From the NCBI GenBank assembly GCA_012719655.1, contig JAAXZZ010000141.1, positions 1-44,720 of the forward strand: DNA of 44,720 nucleotides, written 5' to 3'. The position numbers and the translations under genes were made by a program. The notes beneath the pieces are model-generated. The model did not search any database and was not told where the DNA came from. It was given only the letters and a program-made list of their open reading frames with translations. Shown here in pieces: positions 7,989 through 16,603 of this stretch; position 1 is the first letter of the stretch, and every line of letters begins with the position of its first letter. The DNA is from Gammaproteobacteria bacterium. GTDB lineage: Bacteria > Pseudomonadota > Gammaproteobacteria > Pseudomonadales > Pseudomonadaceae.

Positions 7989-10280
7989 ATGCACGCTGCT
8001 AAACCCTTATATGATTATCCCAAGTACTGGGCTGAATGCTTTGGTCCTGCTCCTTTCTTACCCACTTCACGTGAAGAAATGGATCAGTTAGGTTGGGATT
8101 CTTGTGATGTCATCATTGTTACCGGTGACGCTTATGTCGATCACCCCTCTTTTGGTATGGCTGTGATTGGCCGTGTGCTGGAAGCCCAAGGGTTTCGCGT
8201 CGGCATTATCAGCCAACCCAACTGGCGCAATAAAGATGACTTTATGCAACTGGGTGAGCCTAACCTATTTTTTGGCGTGGCAGCGGGCAATATGGATTCA
8301 ATGATCAACCGTTACACCGCTGATCGCAAAATCCGCTCCGATGATGCCTACACAGCGGGCGGCGAAGCAGGCAAGCGCCCTGACCGCGCCAGTTTGGTGT
8401 ACAGCCAGCGCTGTAAAGAAGCCTACAGTCATATTCCGGTTATTTTAGGTGGCATTGAGGCCTCATTACGTCGTATTGCACACTATGACTACTGGCAAGA
8501 CAGCGTACGCCGGTCGATCCTGATGGATGCTACCGCTGATATTCTGCTATACGGTAATGCTGAGCGCGCCATTGTTGAAGTCGCTCAGCGTTTGTCTTGG
8601 GGTGAGTCCATTGCACAGATTGACGATATTCGTGGCACTGCGTTTATCCGTCGTAATACTCCTAGTGATTGGTTTGAACTGGACTCTACGCGCATCGATC
8701 GCCCTGGCCGAGTTGATCGAATTATCAATCCTTATGTCAACACTCAAGACACCGAGGCTTGCGCAGTGGAACAGCAGGCGGCAGCGACCGCCAGCGAAGC
8801 CAATGACGTGCAAGTGGTGCAACTGATTGATCATCCACGCTTAACCCGTGAACGTACGGTCATTCGTATTCCGTCCTTTGAAAAAGTACGCAATGACCCT
8901 GTGCTCTATGCTCACGCGAACCGTGTTCTGCACTTAGAAACCAATCCAGGCAACGCCCGCGCCATTGTGCAGCGCCATGGCGATCAGGATATTTGGCTCA
9001 ATCCGCCGCCTATTCCATTGACCACAGAAGAAATGGACTATGTGTTTGGCCTACCCTATGCACGAGTACCTCACCCGAAGTACGGTAATGCAAAGATCCC
9101 AGCCTACGAAACCATTCGTTTCTCAGTCAATATTATGCGCGGCTGTTTTGGCGGTTGCACCTTCTGTTCAATTACCGAGCACGAAGGTCGTATTATTCAA
9201 AACCGTTCGCACGATTCTATTTTGCAAGAAATCGAAGACATGCGTGACAAGGTGCCGGGCTTTACCGGTGTTGTGTCTGATCTCGGCGGCCCTACGGCCA
9301 ATATGTACCGATTGGCCTGCAACAGCCCAGAGATTGAAGCGGCGTGTCGCAAACCCTCTTGCGTGTTCCCGGGGATTTGTCAAAACCTCAATACCGACCA
9401 TTCGTCGCTGATTGAACTGTATCGCAAAGCACGTGATATCCGCGGCGTAAAAAAAGTACTGATTGCTTCCGGCTTGCGCTATGACTTGGCCGTTGAATCA
9501 CCTGAGTATGTGCGTGAACTGGTCACTCATCACGTGGGTGGTTACTTGAAGATTGCTCCAGAGCACACCGAAGAAGGTCCGCTTGAGCACATGATGAAGC
9601 CCGGTATTGGCAGTTATGAACGCTTTCGCAAAATGTTTGAACGCTTCTCTAAAGAAGCAGGTAAAGAACAGTATTTAATCCCCTATTTTATTGCTGCTCA
9701 CCCAGGTACGACTGATAAAGACATGCTCAATTTGGCCTTATGGTTGAAAAGCAATAACTTCCGTGCCGACCAAGTGCAAGCGTTTTATCCATCACCCATG
9801 GCAACTGCTACGGCGATGTATCACTCTGGGAAAAACCCACTGCGCAAAGTAACCTACAAAAGTCCGGCGACGGAAATCGTCAAAAGCGAGGAACAGCGTC
9901 GCTTGCATAAAGCGTTCTTGCGCTATCACGATCCAAAATCCTGGCCACTGATTCGTGAAGCGTTAATTCGCATGGGCCGTGCTGATTTAATTGGTGACAG
10001 TAAAAATCATCTGATTCCTGCTCAGCAACCTGAAGCTGACGGTTATCGTAGTGCGCGCCGTAAAAACTCGACTCCAGCTAAAGGTGAGAAAACCGCGCGT
10101 CCATTGCTCACCCAGCACACTGGCTTACCGCCACGAGCGACAGGCGCAGCCGATGATAAGCCGCAGTGGCATAAGCGCGAGCAAGCTAAAGCCGCGGCTG
10201 AAGCAAAGCTACGTGCAGATAGAAGCAAGAAGCCTGCAGCGAAAGGTGGCAAGCGTAGCTCGCCGGCTAAACCGCGCTAG
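7989..10280 (+). CDS. ygiQ: YgiQ family radical SAM protein
   Basis: Large radical S-adenosylmethionine protein of the UPF0313/YgiQ family, 763 residues. An N-terminal region conserved in the family (about 1-370, with [13 protein letters not shown] and [17 protein letters not shown]) precedes the radical SAM core. The iron-sulfur motif is CFGGCTFC near residue 385, the CxxxCxxC arrangement that binds the 4Fe-4S cluster. The C-terminal ~90 residues are rich in Lys, Arg, Ala and Pro and probably disordered. The biochemical role of YgiQ is not established. The start has a modest AGG about ten bases upstream. It is one of the few plus-strand genes and its 3' side faces the repeat block, with element A 101 bp after the stop. 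Confidence 0.95.
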   Translation: MHAAKPLYDYPKYWAECFGPAPFLPTSREEMDQLGWDSCDVIIVTGDAYVDHPSFGMAVIGRVLEAQGFRVGIISQPNWRNKDDFMQLGEPNLFFGVAAGNMDSMINRYTADRKIRSDDAYTAGGEAGKRPDRASLVYSQRCKEAYSHIPVILGGIEASLRRIAHYDYWQDSVRRSILMDATADILLYGNAERAIVEVAQRLSWGESIAQIDDIRGTAFIRRNTPSDWFELDSTRIDRPGRVDRIINPYVNTQDTEACAVEQQAAATASEANDVQVVQLIDHPRLTRERTVIRIPSFEKVRNDPVLYAHANRVLHLETNPGNARAIVQRHGDQDIWLNPPPIPLTTEEMDYVFGLPYARVPHPKYGNAKIPAYETIRFSVNIMRGCFGGCTFCSITEHEGRIIQNRSHDSILQEIEDMRDKVPGFTGVVSDLGGPTANMYRLACNSPEIEAACRKPSCVFPGICQNLNTDHSSLIELYRKARDIRGVKKVLIASGLRYDLAVESPEYVRELVTHHVGGYLKIAPEHTEEGPLEHMMKPGIGSYERFRKMFERFSKEAGKEQYLIPYFIAAHPGTTDKDMLNLALWLKSNNFRADQVQAFYPSPMATATAMYHSGKNPLRKVTYKSPATEIVKSEEQRRLHKAFLRYHDPKSWPLIREALIRMGRADLIGDSKNHLIPAQQPEADGYRSARRKNSTPAKGEKTARPLLTQHTGLPPRATGAADDKPQWHKREQAKAAAEAKLRADRSKKPAAKGGKRSSPAKPR

Positions 10281-10359
10281 TCGTACATCTTTTTTGAAGT
10301 ACGGCGTATGATTTTTTGCCTTGCAAGGAATGCCCTCTCGATGCGTAGCGTTCACTCGA

Positions 10360-10492
10360 ATGCAACATCACTGCTCATTGAGCAGCGTGTGGGTGACCTG
10401 GCAAGCGTAGTCATGGATGACGCAGCGCCCGAATCGAGACAGGATGTCTCGTGAGGGGTAAACGTCATTCACACACTGCGACATGCACATAG
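10360..10492 (+). repeat. GGA-loop three-way-junction element, copy A (stem 10382-10479)
   Basis: A 98-nt element flanked by family-conserved sequence. The outer arms at 10382-10397 and 10464-10479 pair over 16 positions on the plus strand, with one mismatch and two G-T pairs. Inside, hairpin 1 is GTCATGGATGAC and hairpin 2 is CGAGACAGGATGTCTCG. The two GGA triplets lie 27 nt apart. The 5' flank resembles TGATCAACGAG of other copies and the 3' flank has the shared CATGCAC motif. It sits in sense orientation 101 bp after ygiQ. The 5' flank alone can also fold as CTGCTC-ATT-GAGCAG. The structure is seen directly; the function is unknown. Confidence 0.75.
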
Positions 10493-10494
10493 AC

Positions 10495-10516
10495 ATCTAA
10501 ACACTTTGCTTTAGAT
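10495..10516. repeat. Inverted repeat between the facing tails of copies A and E
   Basis: ATCTAAA and TTTAGAT enclose an 8-base loop where the 3' tails of plus-strand copy A and minus-strand copy E meet. It could end transcription from either side, but there is no T-run, so I only call it an inverted repeat. Confidence 0.4.
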
Positions 10517-10527
10517 CTGCACGTAAC

Positions 10528-10626
10528 GTACTTCGGGGTAAGTGTTAATCCGTCGATGAACCCATCCAGGGTTCAACTCCGGCGTTCGCCATCCCTGGCT
10601 CACTCACCACACCCACCCCGAAGTAC
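10528..10626 (-). repeat. GGA-loop three-way-junction element, copy E (minus strand)
   Basis: Read on the minus strand, this 99-nt copy has arms of 18 bp: 12 perfect pairs (GTACTTCGGGGT with ACCCCGAAGTAC), then six more including two G-T pairs that pair only in minus-strand RNA. Inside are hairpin 1, GCCAGGGATGGC, and hairpin 2, TGAACCCTGGATGGGTTCA. The core differs considerably from copies A-D but keeps both GGA loops. Its 5' flank holds TGGTCAACGAG. Upstream of it on the same strand lies a degenerate copy of the end of the flavin oxidoreductase gene, so it was probably once that gene's 3'-UTR element. Confidence 0.72.
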
Positions 10627-10667
10627 TCGTTGACCATTTACAGGGCTTGCACTATTGCAGCCTGAAT
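10627..10667 (-). repeat. Degenerate duplicate of the flavin oxidoreductase gene's 3' end
   Basis: On the minus strand this stretch (ATTCAGGCTGCAATAGTGCA, continuing into CAAGCCCTG) aligns with the last codons and stop of the oxidoreductase gene at 11200 (ATTCTGGCTGAGTTGCAATAG) and with the bases just after it, allowing a three-base gap. It is too short to be a pseudogene but shows that the gene end and part of its 3' UTR were duplicated before copies B and C took their present place. Confidence 0.5.
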
Positions 10668-10746
10668 AACTTGCATAGATGTTTAATGATCTAATCATTT
10701 TAAAAAGCCGTACTCCATATTGCCAAACAACATCACTGACCAACGA

Positions 10747-10844
10747 GTATCTTGTTGCTGTCGCGACCAGCGCAGCCAGGGATGGCGCAGCCTCGAATCG
10801 GGTCAGGATGACCCGCTGAGAGAAAAGCGATAGCAACAAGGTAC
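10747..10844 (+). repeat. GGA-loop three-way-junction element, copy B
   Basis: The arms GTATCTTGTTGCTGTCGC and GCGATAGCAACAAGGTAC pair over 18 positions on the plus strand with two G-T pairs, which would be A-C mismatches in minus-strand RNA. Hairpin 1 is GCCAGGGATGGC, extended by two more pairs around a bulged A. Hairpin 2 is CGGGTCAGGATGACCCG. It is followed by GGCATGCGCAT, the conserved 3' tail. Compared with copies A and D, the hairpin 2 stem has changed on both sides (GAGACA/TGTCTC to GGGTCA/TGACCC) with the loop kept, which is covariation. Confidence 0.75.
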
Positions 10845-10967
10845 GGCATGCGCATATCGCTCTGGATACTCTACAATATTAAAGACACTCAGCCTATGCA
10901 TTGGACTGAGACTCTATCGCCGGCATGGCCAGCTCATACAGGGTTCAAACACATCACTGATCAATGA

Positions 10968-11065
10968 GTATCTTGTTGCTGTCGCGACCAGCGGAGCCAA
11001 GGATGGCGCAGCCTCGAATCGGGTCAGGATGACCCGTTGAGAGAAAAGCGACAGCAACAAGGTAC
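10968..11065 (+). repeat. GGA-loop three-way-junction element, copy C
   Basis: Tandem duplicate of copy B, 221 bp downstream. The right arm GCGACAGCAACAAGGTAC turns one of copy B's G-T pairs into G-C, so 17 of 18 positions are Watson-Crick. The hairpin 1 loop differs at the free position only (GCCAAGGATGGC). Hairpin 2 is unchanged. The changes since duplication preserve pairing. Confidence 0.75.
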
Positions 11066-11199
11066 GGCATGCGCATATCGCTCTGGATACTCTGCAATGT
11101 TAAAGACACTCAGCCTATGCATCGGATTAAAACGCAGTCGCTGGCATGGCCAGCTCATACAGGGTTCGAAGCTCTGGTTGATCATGTGCAGGGTTTGTA

Positions 11200-12198
11200 C
11201 TATTGCAACTCAGCCAGAATTTCAAACGAACGCAAGCGATCAGCGTGCTCATACAAATCACAGGTAAAGATCAGCTCATCGGCTTGAGTATGCTGCAATA
11301 ACACCTGCATTTTCTGCTCAATCGTCTCAGCACTACCAATCATCGCCATGCTTAAAAACTCATTTACAGTCTGCTCCTCATGCGGCTTCCACAAGCCTTG
11401 CATACTCTCTACTGGCGGGCGCATCAGCATACTTTGACCACGGATCAAAGCCAAAATACGCTGATACGTCGTAGTCGCCAAATACTCCGCACGAGCATCC
11501 GTTTGCGCAGCAACCAAAGGAATGCCCAGCATCACATACGGCTTATCCAAAACAGGCGAAGGCTTAAAGTGACGACGATACAACTCAATCGCCTGCATCA
11601 TCATGCGTGGTGCAAAATGCGAAGCAAAAGAATACGGCAAGCCCTTCTGCGCCGCTAACTGCGCGCTAAATAAACTGGAGCCCAACAACCAAATCGGCAC
11701 ATGACTATCGACACCCGGCATCGCGATCACTGACTGACCTGAAACACGCGGGCCTAGAAATTTTTGCAACTCAGCCACATCTTCAGGAAAATCATCTGCA
11801 CTGCCGCTACGATCCCTACGCAACGCCCTTGCCGTTAATGGATCAGTACCCGACGCACGGCCAAGCCCCAAATCAATACGCCCCGGATACAATGCTGCTA
11901 ACGTACCAAACTGTTCAGCAATCACCAACGGAGCGTGATTAGGCAGCATCACTCCACCCGCACCCACTCGAATACGCTGCGTACCGGCCGCCAGATAACC
12001 AATCAACACGGACGTCGCCGAACTGACAATAGCATCCATATTGTGATGTTCAGCCACCCAAAAACGATTAAAACCTAAGGCTTCGACATGTTGAGCTAAA
12101 GCCAGTGAGCGCTGCAAAGCAGGCGCTGGACCTTGATCTGTATCTTTGCGCGAGGCCAAATCCAATACTGAAAAAGCCACCTTTTGCTGACGAATCAT
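11200..12198 (-). CDS. LLM class flavin-dependent oxidoreductase (bacterial luciferase-like, MsnO8-type)
   Basis: Soluble TIM-barrel flavoprotein of the luciferase-like monooxygenase superfamily, 332 residues. Family signatures are [13 protein letters not shown] near residue 45, [16 protein letters not shown] near 75 and [13 protein letters not shown] near 105, as in YhbW and other single-component members. The substrate is unknown; reduced FMN is the expected cofactor. The ORF track begins at a GTG at 12201. The ATG at 12198 has AGGAG seven bases upstream and I use it, though both are possible. Its 3' end abuts the repeat block, and a degenerate copy of that end lies at 10627-10667. It is divergent from the MATE gene with about 106 bp between. 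Confidence 0.88.
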   Translation of the reverse strand: MIRQQKVAFSVLDLASRKDTDQGPAPALQRSLALAQHVEALGFNRFWVAEHHNMDAIVSSATSVLIGYLAAGTQRIRVGAGGVMLPNHAPLVIAEQFGTLAALYPGRIDLGLGRASGTDPLTARALRRDRSGSADDFPEDVAELQKFLGPRVSGQSVIAMPGVDSHVPIWLLGSSLFSAQLAAQKGLPYSFASHFAPRMMMQAIELYRRHFKPSPVLDKPYVMLGIPLVAAQTDARAEYLATTTYQRILALIRGQSMLMRPPVESMQGLWKPHEEQTVNEFLSMAMIGSAETIEQKMQVLLQHTQADELIFTCDLYEHADRLRSFEILAELQ

Positions 12199-12304
12199 CA
12201 CCTTGCTCCTACTTCATAAACGAATTGGACAGCAGTATAACCGCGTCACATTCACACCTTATGAGTGCTACCATAGCCGCCCCATCACAGTCTTGAAAGC
12301 AACC

Positions 12305-13630
12305 ATGCAAAATAAATACCTAGCCGATCAATCCCTAGCACGTGCTTTATTTAGTATGACTTGGCCAATGCTGTTTGGTACCGTTGCACTCATGAGCTTT
12401 CAGTTGGTCGACAGCATTTTTATCAGTATGCTGGGCATGCAACCTTTGGCGGCTCTAGGCTTCACACTACCTCTGCAGCAACTCTTGATCGGCGTACAAA
12501 TCGGTATTGGTATCGCCTCAACCGCACTCATTTCACGCGCCCTTGGCGCAGACAACCCCGAACGCGCCAAGCATCTAGGAGGAATAGTGGTACTGACCGG
12601 GTGCTGCGTTTCTTTGCTGTTATGTGCACTGATTTGGCTACTACGCCTGCCTCTACTCAGCGCTCTGGGCGCTAGTGCAGAACTCTTACCCTATACTGAA
12701 AGCTACTGGCTGCCTTGGCTAACAAGCGCTTGGCTCGGTGCCTTTCTATATTTTGCCAACAGCATTTCTCGCGCCAATGGCGATACAAAACTGCCAGGGC
12801 TAATGATGGTGGTGACCAGCGTACTGAATATGCTGCTCGACCCCTTGTTTATTTTCACCTTTGATTTAGGCCTCGCTGGAGCAGCCTATGCCACTATTGT
12901 TGCTTGCTTAAGCGGTGCAACAATTATGTATTGGCGGATCCTCAAGCGGCACTGGCTGGCTTTTTCTCCCAGCAAACTCGCCATCGGCCCTGCCTTACGC
13001 GAGATTTTCCAAACCAGTGCGCCGGCCATGCTCAGTCAGCTGATGCCCGGTACTGCCTCATTACTGGCAACACGCCTAGTCGCGGTTTTTGGTGGTTCTG
13101 CCATTGCCGCATGGACCTTAGGCAGTCGCCTCGAACTGTTCTCAATTGTCATTGTGCTAGCACTAACCATGGCATTGCCACCAATGGTTGGTCGCTTATT
13201 GGGTTCAAAACAATTAGATCGCGCCCACAGCCTAGTATTGATTGCCGTACGCTTTGTCATCGGCCTCCAGATTGCCATTGCCTTATTTTGGATGGCCAGT
13301 CGCTGGTGGATCGCTGCAGAGTTGGCCCCCGATCATACCACTGAAATCTACCTCATGAGTTACATGCTCTGGGTCCCCATCAGTTATGCCGCACTGGGTG
13401 TCTGCATGCTGATGGTCTCGGTGTGCAATGCACTAGGTATGCCAATGCGTGCAGTTTGCATTTCGACTCTACGTTTGTTTATCTGCTACTTACCTGCGCT
13501 GTGGCTTGGCGCCAGTTTGGCAGGCATGAGCGGCCTATATATTGGCGTACTCATCGGTAATATTGCGGCAGGCATATTAGCCTGGCAACTGTATCGCCAT
13601 GGCTTACGCCATCTACAACCGGCCAAGTAA
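12305..13630 (+). CDS. MATE family multidrug/metabolite exporter
   Basis: Inner-membrane exporter of 441 residues with about 12 hydrophobic helices in two repeats, of the multidrug and toxic compound extrusion family (NorM/DinF type). The N-terminal SMTWPMLFGTVALMSFQLVD is the typical first helix, and SRANGDTKLPGLMMVVTSVLN fits the region between helices 4 and 5. Such proteins use Na+ or H+ gradients; the substrate cannot be read. The ORF track starts at 12203, but the extension is not membrane-like and MQNKYLADQSLARA at 12305 matches the family's N terminus; its ribosome binding site (GAAAG) is weak. It ends just before a bidirectional terminator shared with metZ. Confidence 0.9.
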   Translation: MQNKYLADQSLARALFSMTWPMLFGTVALMSFQLVDSIFISMLGMQPLAALGFTLPLQQLLIGVQIGIGIASTALISRALGADNPERAKHLGGIVVLTGCCVSLLLCALIWLLRLPLLSALGASAELLPYTESYWLPWLTSAWLGAFLYFANSISRANGDTKLPGLMMVVTSVLNMLLDPLFIFTFDLGLAGAAYATIVACLSGATIMYWRILKRHWLAFSPSKLAIGPALREIFQTSAPAMLSQLMPGTASLLATRLVAVFGGSAIAAWTLGSRLELFSIVIVLALTMALPPMVGRLLGSKQLDRAHSLVLIAVRFVIGLQIAIALFWMASRWWIAAELAPDHTTEIYLMSYMLWVPISYAALGVCMLMVSVCNALGMPMRAVCISTLRLFICYLPALWLGASLAGMSGLYIGVLIGNIAAGILAWQLYRHGLRHLQPAK

Positions 13631-13654
13631 CCTCTGAAAACTTCATCAGTAGCA

Positions 13655-13690
13655 CAATAAAAAACCCGCTAGCTTGCGGGTTTTTTATTG
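13655..13690. terminator. Bidirectional Rho-independent terminator
   Basis: A near-perfect palindrome, AAAAAACCCGC-TAGCTT-GCGGGTTTTTT, lies between the convergent MATE and metZ genes. There is a T-run on each strand after the GC stem, so it can stop transcription from both sides. Confidence 0.93.
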
Positions 13691-13709
13691 AACAGCAGGT
13701 AAAGCTGAA

Positions 13710-14921
13710 TCAAAGCACGTTTAAACCACGCTGCACATCGGCTTGAATGTCGGCGAAGTCTTCTAACCCCACAGCAATGCGAATCAAACCATCGTGAATA
13801 CCCGCTTGCTCACGCTCGGCAGCCGGTAAGCGGCCGTGTGTGGTGGTGCCAGGGTGAGTAATAGTAGTTTTGGTATCACCAAGATTAGCGGTGATTGAGA
13901 TCATTTGTGTGGCATCAATAAAGCGCCAAGCCGCATCCTTACCACCTTCGACTTCAAAGCTTAGAACCGCACCAAAACCGCTTTGTTGCTGCTTAGCCAA
14001 CTCGTGCTGCGGATGGCTGGTTAAGCCTGAATAATAGACTCTGCTGACTTTAGCTTGCTGCTCAAGCCACTCAGCAAGCCGCTGAGCACTTTGGCAATGT
14101 GCGTTCATCCGCAAACGCAAAGTTTCCAGACCTTTCAAGAACACCCAAGCATTAAATGGACTCATGGTCGGGCCTGCAGTACGCAAGAAACCCACCACTT
14201 CTTGCATTAATTCAGCACGACCTAACACCGCACCGCCTAAGCAGCGGCCTTGCCCGTCAATGTATTTCGTTGCCGAGTGAATAACAATGTCAGCGCCAAG
14301 GGCTAATGGCTTTTGCAAAACCGGTGTGCAAAAACAGTTATCAACAACCAGTAAAGCATTGGCAGCATGGGCAATTGTACTTAATGCGCGAATATCAGCC
14401 AGCTCTGCCAAGGGATTGGACGGCGACTCAACAAACAACAGCTTCGTTTTCTCAGTGCAAGCCGTTTGCCAAGCATCTAAATCATCAATCGGCACATAGG
14501 TAATCTGGATGCCAAAACGCGCGCAGTATTTATCAAACAAACTGACTGAAGCGCCAAAAATGCTGCGCGACACCAAGACTTGATCACCCATCACGCATAG
14601 GCTCATCACCGTGGCTAAAATCGCTGACATACCTGAAGCTGTCGCCACACACTTTTCAGCACCCTCTAGGGCCGCTAGACGCTCTTCAAAGGTACGCACG
14701 GTTGGATTGGTATAGCGTGAATAAACATTACCATCACGATCACCCGCAAAGGTTGCTGCTGCATCCGCCGCACTGCGAAACACATAGCTTGATGTGGTAA
14801 AAATCGCCTCACCGTGCTCTGCTTCAAAACTACGATGCTGTCCTGCACGCACAGCGAGCGTATCAAAACCTGCATCATCGAGATCACTATTGAGTCGGCC
14901 AGCTTGCCAATCCTTCGTCAT
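13710..14921 (-). CDS. metZ: O-succinylhomoserine sulfhydrylase
   Basis: PLP-dependent enzyme that makes homocysteine directly from O-succinylhomoserine and sulfide in methionine synthesis. The 403 residues from the ATG at 14921 match the usual MetZ length. Cys/Met-metabolism family features are YSRYTNPTVRTFEERLAALE, the glycine-rich ATASGMSA, and the PLP lysine in HSATKYIDGQG near residue 207. The ORF track starts six codons earlier at 14939; MTKDWQAGRLN has AAGGTG at good spacing. Cystathionine gamma-synthase is a close relative, but the context (directly after purF, as in Pseudomonas) supports MetZ. It may be cotranscribed with purF or use its own promoter in the 104-bp gap. Confidence 0.93.
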   Translation of the reverse strand: MTKDWQAGRLNSDLDDAGFDTLAVRAGQHRSFEAEHGEAIFTTSSYVFRSAADAAATFAGDRDGNVYSRYTNPTVRTFEERLAALEGAEKCVATASGMSAILATVMSLCVMGDQVLVSRSIFGASVSLFDKYCARFGIQITYVPIDDLDAWQTACTEKTKLLFVESPSNPLAELADIRALSTIAHAANALLVVDNCFCTPVLQKPLALGADIVIHSATKYIDGQGRCLGGAVLGRAELMQEVVGFLRTAGPTMSPFNAWVFLKGLETLRLRMNAHCQSAQRLAEWLEQQAKVSRVYYSGLTSHPQHELAKQQQSGFGAVLSFEVEGGKDAAWRFIDATQMISITANLGDTKTTITHPGTTTHGRLPAAEREQAGIHDGLIRIAVGLEDFADIQADVQRGLNVL

Positions 14922-14952
14922 GATTTGCACCTTGTTCACTTAAATAACGGAT

Positions 14953-14978
14953 AGGGCACGCTATATTAACAGTGCCCT
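14953..14978. promoter_or_regulatory. Hairpin in the purF-metZ spacer
   Basis: AGGGCAC and GTGCCCT form a perfect 7-bp stem with a 12-base AT-rich loop, 32 bp upstream of the metZ ATG. It has no T-run. It could be a weak terminator, an operator over a metZ promoter or a processing site; nothing decides between these. Confidence 0.3.
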
Positions 14979-15025
14979 TATTTGCCATGCGCCAACAGCA
15001 ACATCACGCTTTAAAGATCAGCGTC

Positions 15026-16531
15026 TCAACTGTTATGCAAACCAATGGTGGCATTATTGAACTGCTTTCCAGTTAACTCAAAATCATTACGCTCACTCTC
15101 AATACGCTGCAAATACTGCTCATCAATATCGCCAGTCACATAGACGCCATCAAACACAGCGCAATCATATTGATCAATTTTGATTTTCCCGCCACTGACA
15201 GAATCAATTAAATCGTCTAAGTCTTGGTAAACCAGCCAATCAGCACCAATTAAATCAGCCACTTCTTCAGTACTACGATTGTGCGCAATTAACTCATGCA
15301 CGCTTGGCATATCAATGCCATACACATTCGGATAGCGTACAGCCGGTGCCGCAGAACAAAAATAGACATTTTTTGCTCCAGCATCGCGAGCCATCTGAAT
15401 GATTTGCTTACAAGTCGTACCGCGCACAATGGAGTCATCGACAAGCATGACGTTCTTGCCACGAAACTCTAATTCAATGGCATTGAGTTTTTGACGCACT
15501 GATTTTTTTCGCTCGGCTTGACCTGGCATGATAAAAGTACGACCGATATAACGGTTTTTTACAAAACCTTCACGGTATTTCACACCTAAGCGGTTAGCCA
15601 ACTCCAGCGCAGAGGTACGACTGGTGTCAGGGATTGGAATCACCACATCAATATCGTGCTCAGGACGCTCGCGTAGAATTTTATCAGCGAGCTTCTCACC
15701 CATGCGCAAGCGCGCTTTATAAACAGAAATGCCATCAATGATAGAGTCTGGACGCGCTAAATACACATGTTCAAAAATACAAGGCGTCAACACAGGGTTG
15801 GCTGCACATTGACGGGTATGTAATTTGCCATCTTCGGTAATGTAAACCGCTTCACCCGGTGCGAGGTCACGAATCAGACTAAAACCCAACACATCCAATG
15901 CAACACTTTCAGAAGCAATCATATATTCCACGCCAGCATCAGTATGACGTTGGCCAAATACAATCGGACGAATACCATTGGGATCACGAAAACCCAGCAC
16001 ACCATAGCCAGTAATCATCGCTACCACCGCGTAACCACCACGGCAACGCTCATGTACACGCGTGACGGCAGCAAATACATCTTCTTCCGTCGGCTGTAAC
16101 TTACCGCGTATACCCAGTTCGTGTGCAAACACGTTGAGCAATACTTCAGAATCAGAATTAGTGTTTACATGGCGCAAATCAGATTGGTAAATTTCTTGAG
16201 CCAACTGCTTTACGTTAGTTAAGTTACCGTTATGCGCCAAAGTAATGCCGTATGGCGAATTGACATAAAAAGGCTGCGCTTCTGCGCTGCTCGAACTGCC
16301 TGCAGTTGGGTAGCGAATATGGCCAATACCCACATTGCCAATCAATTCTTTCATATGGCGGGTGCGAAATACATCTCGCACCAAGCCATTGTCTTTGCGT
16401 AGAAACAAACGTCCATTCTGAGTTGTCACCATGCCTGCGGCATCCTGGCCACGGTGCTGAAGTACGGTAAGCGCATCATACAGCGCTTGATTAACATTTG
16501 ATTTACCTACAATACCGACAATGCCACACAT
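15026..16531 (-). CDS. purF: Amidophosphoribosyltransferase
   Basis: First committed enzyme of purine synthesis, converting PRPP and glutamine to phosphoribosylamine. Its 501 residues are typical. The N terminus MCGIVGIVG puts the glutamine-hydrolysing Cys directly after the initiator Met, so there is no propeptide. The class II amidotransferase domain spans about 1-240 ([17 protein letters not shown]), and the phosphoribosyltransferase domain follows, with the PRPP loop [13 protein letters not shown] near residue 360. AGGGG precedes the start. It lies 72 bp after cvpA, the classic cvpA-purF pair. Confidence 0.97.
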   Translation of the reverse strand: MCGIVGIVGKSNVNQALYDALTVLQHRGQDAAGMVTTQNGRLFLRKDNGLVRDVFRTRHMKELIGNVGIGHIRYPTAGSSSSAEAQPFYVNSPYGITLAHNGNLTNVKQLAQEIYQSDLRHVNTNSDSEVLLNVFAHELGIRGKLQPTEEDVFAAVTRVHERCRGGYAVVAMITGYGVLGFRDPNGIRPIVFGQRHTDAGVEYMIASESVALDVLGFSLIRDLAPGEAVYITEDGKLHTRQCAANPVLTPCIFEHVYLARPDSIIDGISVYKARLRMGEKLADKILRERPEHDIDVVIPIPDTSRTSALELANRLGVKYREGFVKNRYIGRTFIMPGQAERKKSVRQKLNAIELEFRGKNVMLVDDSIVRGTTCKQIIQMARDAGAKNVYFCSAAPAVRYPNVYGIDMPSVHELIAHNRSTEEVADLIGADWLVYQDLDDLIDSVSGGKIKIDQYDCAVFDGVYVTGDIDEQYLQRIESERNDFELTGKQFNNATIGLHNS

Positions 16532-16603
16532 GAAACGCGACCCCTGCTATGTCATTCTAAATATAGACAGCCATACAACTACTAACAACTGCCTAGTTTG
16601 TAC

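Larger units (their letters stand above)
10730..11167. repeat. Tandem direct duplication, two units of 221 bp
   Basis: The block beginning ACATCACTGA at 10730 repeats at 10951 with a constant offset of 221 bp, checked at both ends and at the element boundaries. The units differ at scattered positions only. Each unit holds one GGA-loop element plus about 100 bp of downstream sequence ending CTCATACAGGGTTC. Small ORFs called here (for example 11037-11267) are within the repeat, lack homologous character that I recognise, and are not annotated. Confidence 0.9.

Noticed and set aside
10282-10317. CGTAC/GTACG repeat with T-rich stretches after ygiQ as a Rho-independent terminator
   Set aside because: The stem is only 5 bp, one T-run is inside the loop and the other is eight bases after the stem, so it does not fit well enough to annotate.
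10570-10590. GGGTTCAACTCC within copy E looks like a tRNA T-arm
   Set aside because: No acceptor stem, D-arm, anticodon arm or CCA context surrounds it. The same bases are explained by the stem and linker of element E read on the minus strand.
10382-11065. Elements as integron attC sites
   Set aside because: They are imperfect inverted repeats with variable stems, but there are no RYYYAAC/GTTRRRY core sites, no cassette genes between copies and no integrase in the window.
10730-11167. Repeats as a CRISPR array or insertion sequence
   Set aside because: Only two 221-bp tandem units exist, with no spacer pattern, no cas genes, no transposase ORF and no terminal inverted repeats at the unit ends.
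11037-11267. Small plus-strand ORFs in the repeat block (76 and 72 aa), and the 79-aa minus ORF at 10600-10839
   Set aside because: They lie within non-coding repeats, overlap in different frames, have no convincing ribosome binding site and run through the structured elements.
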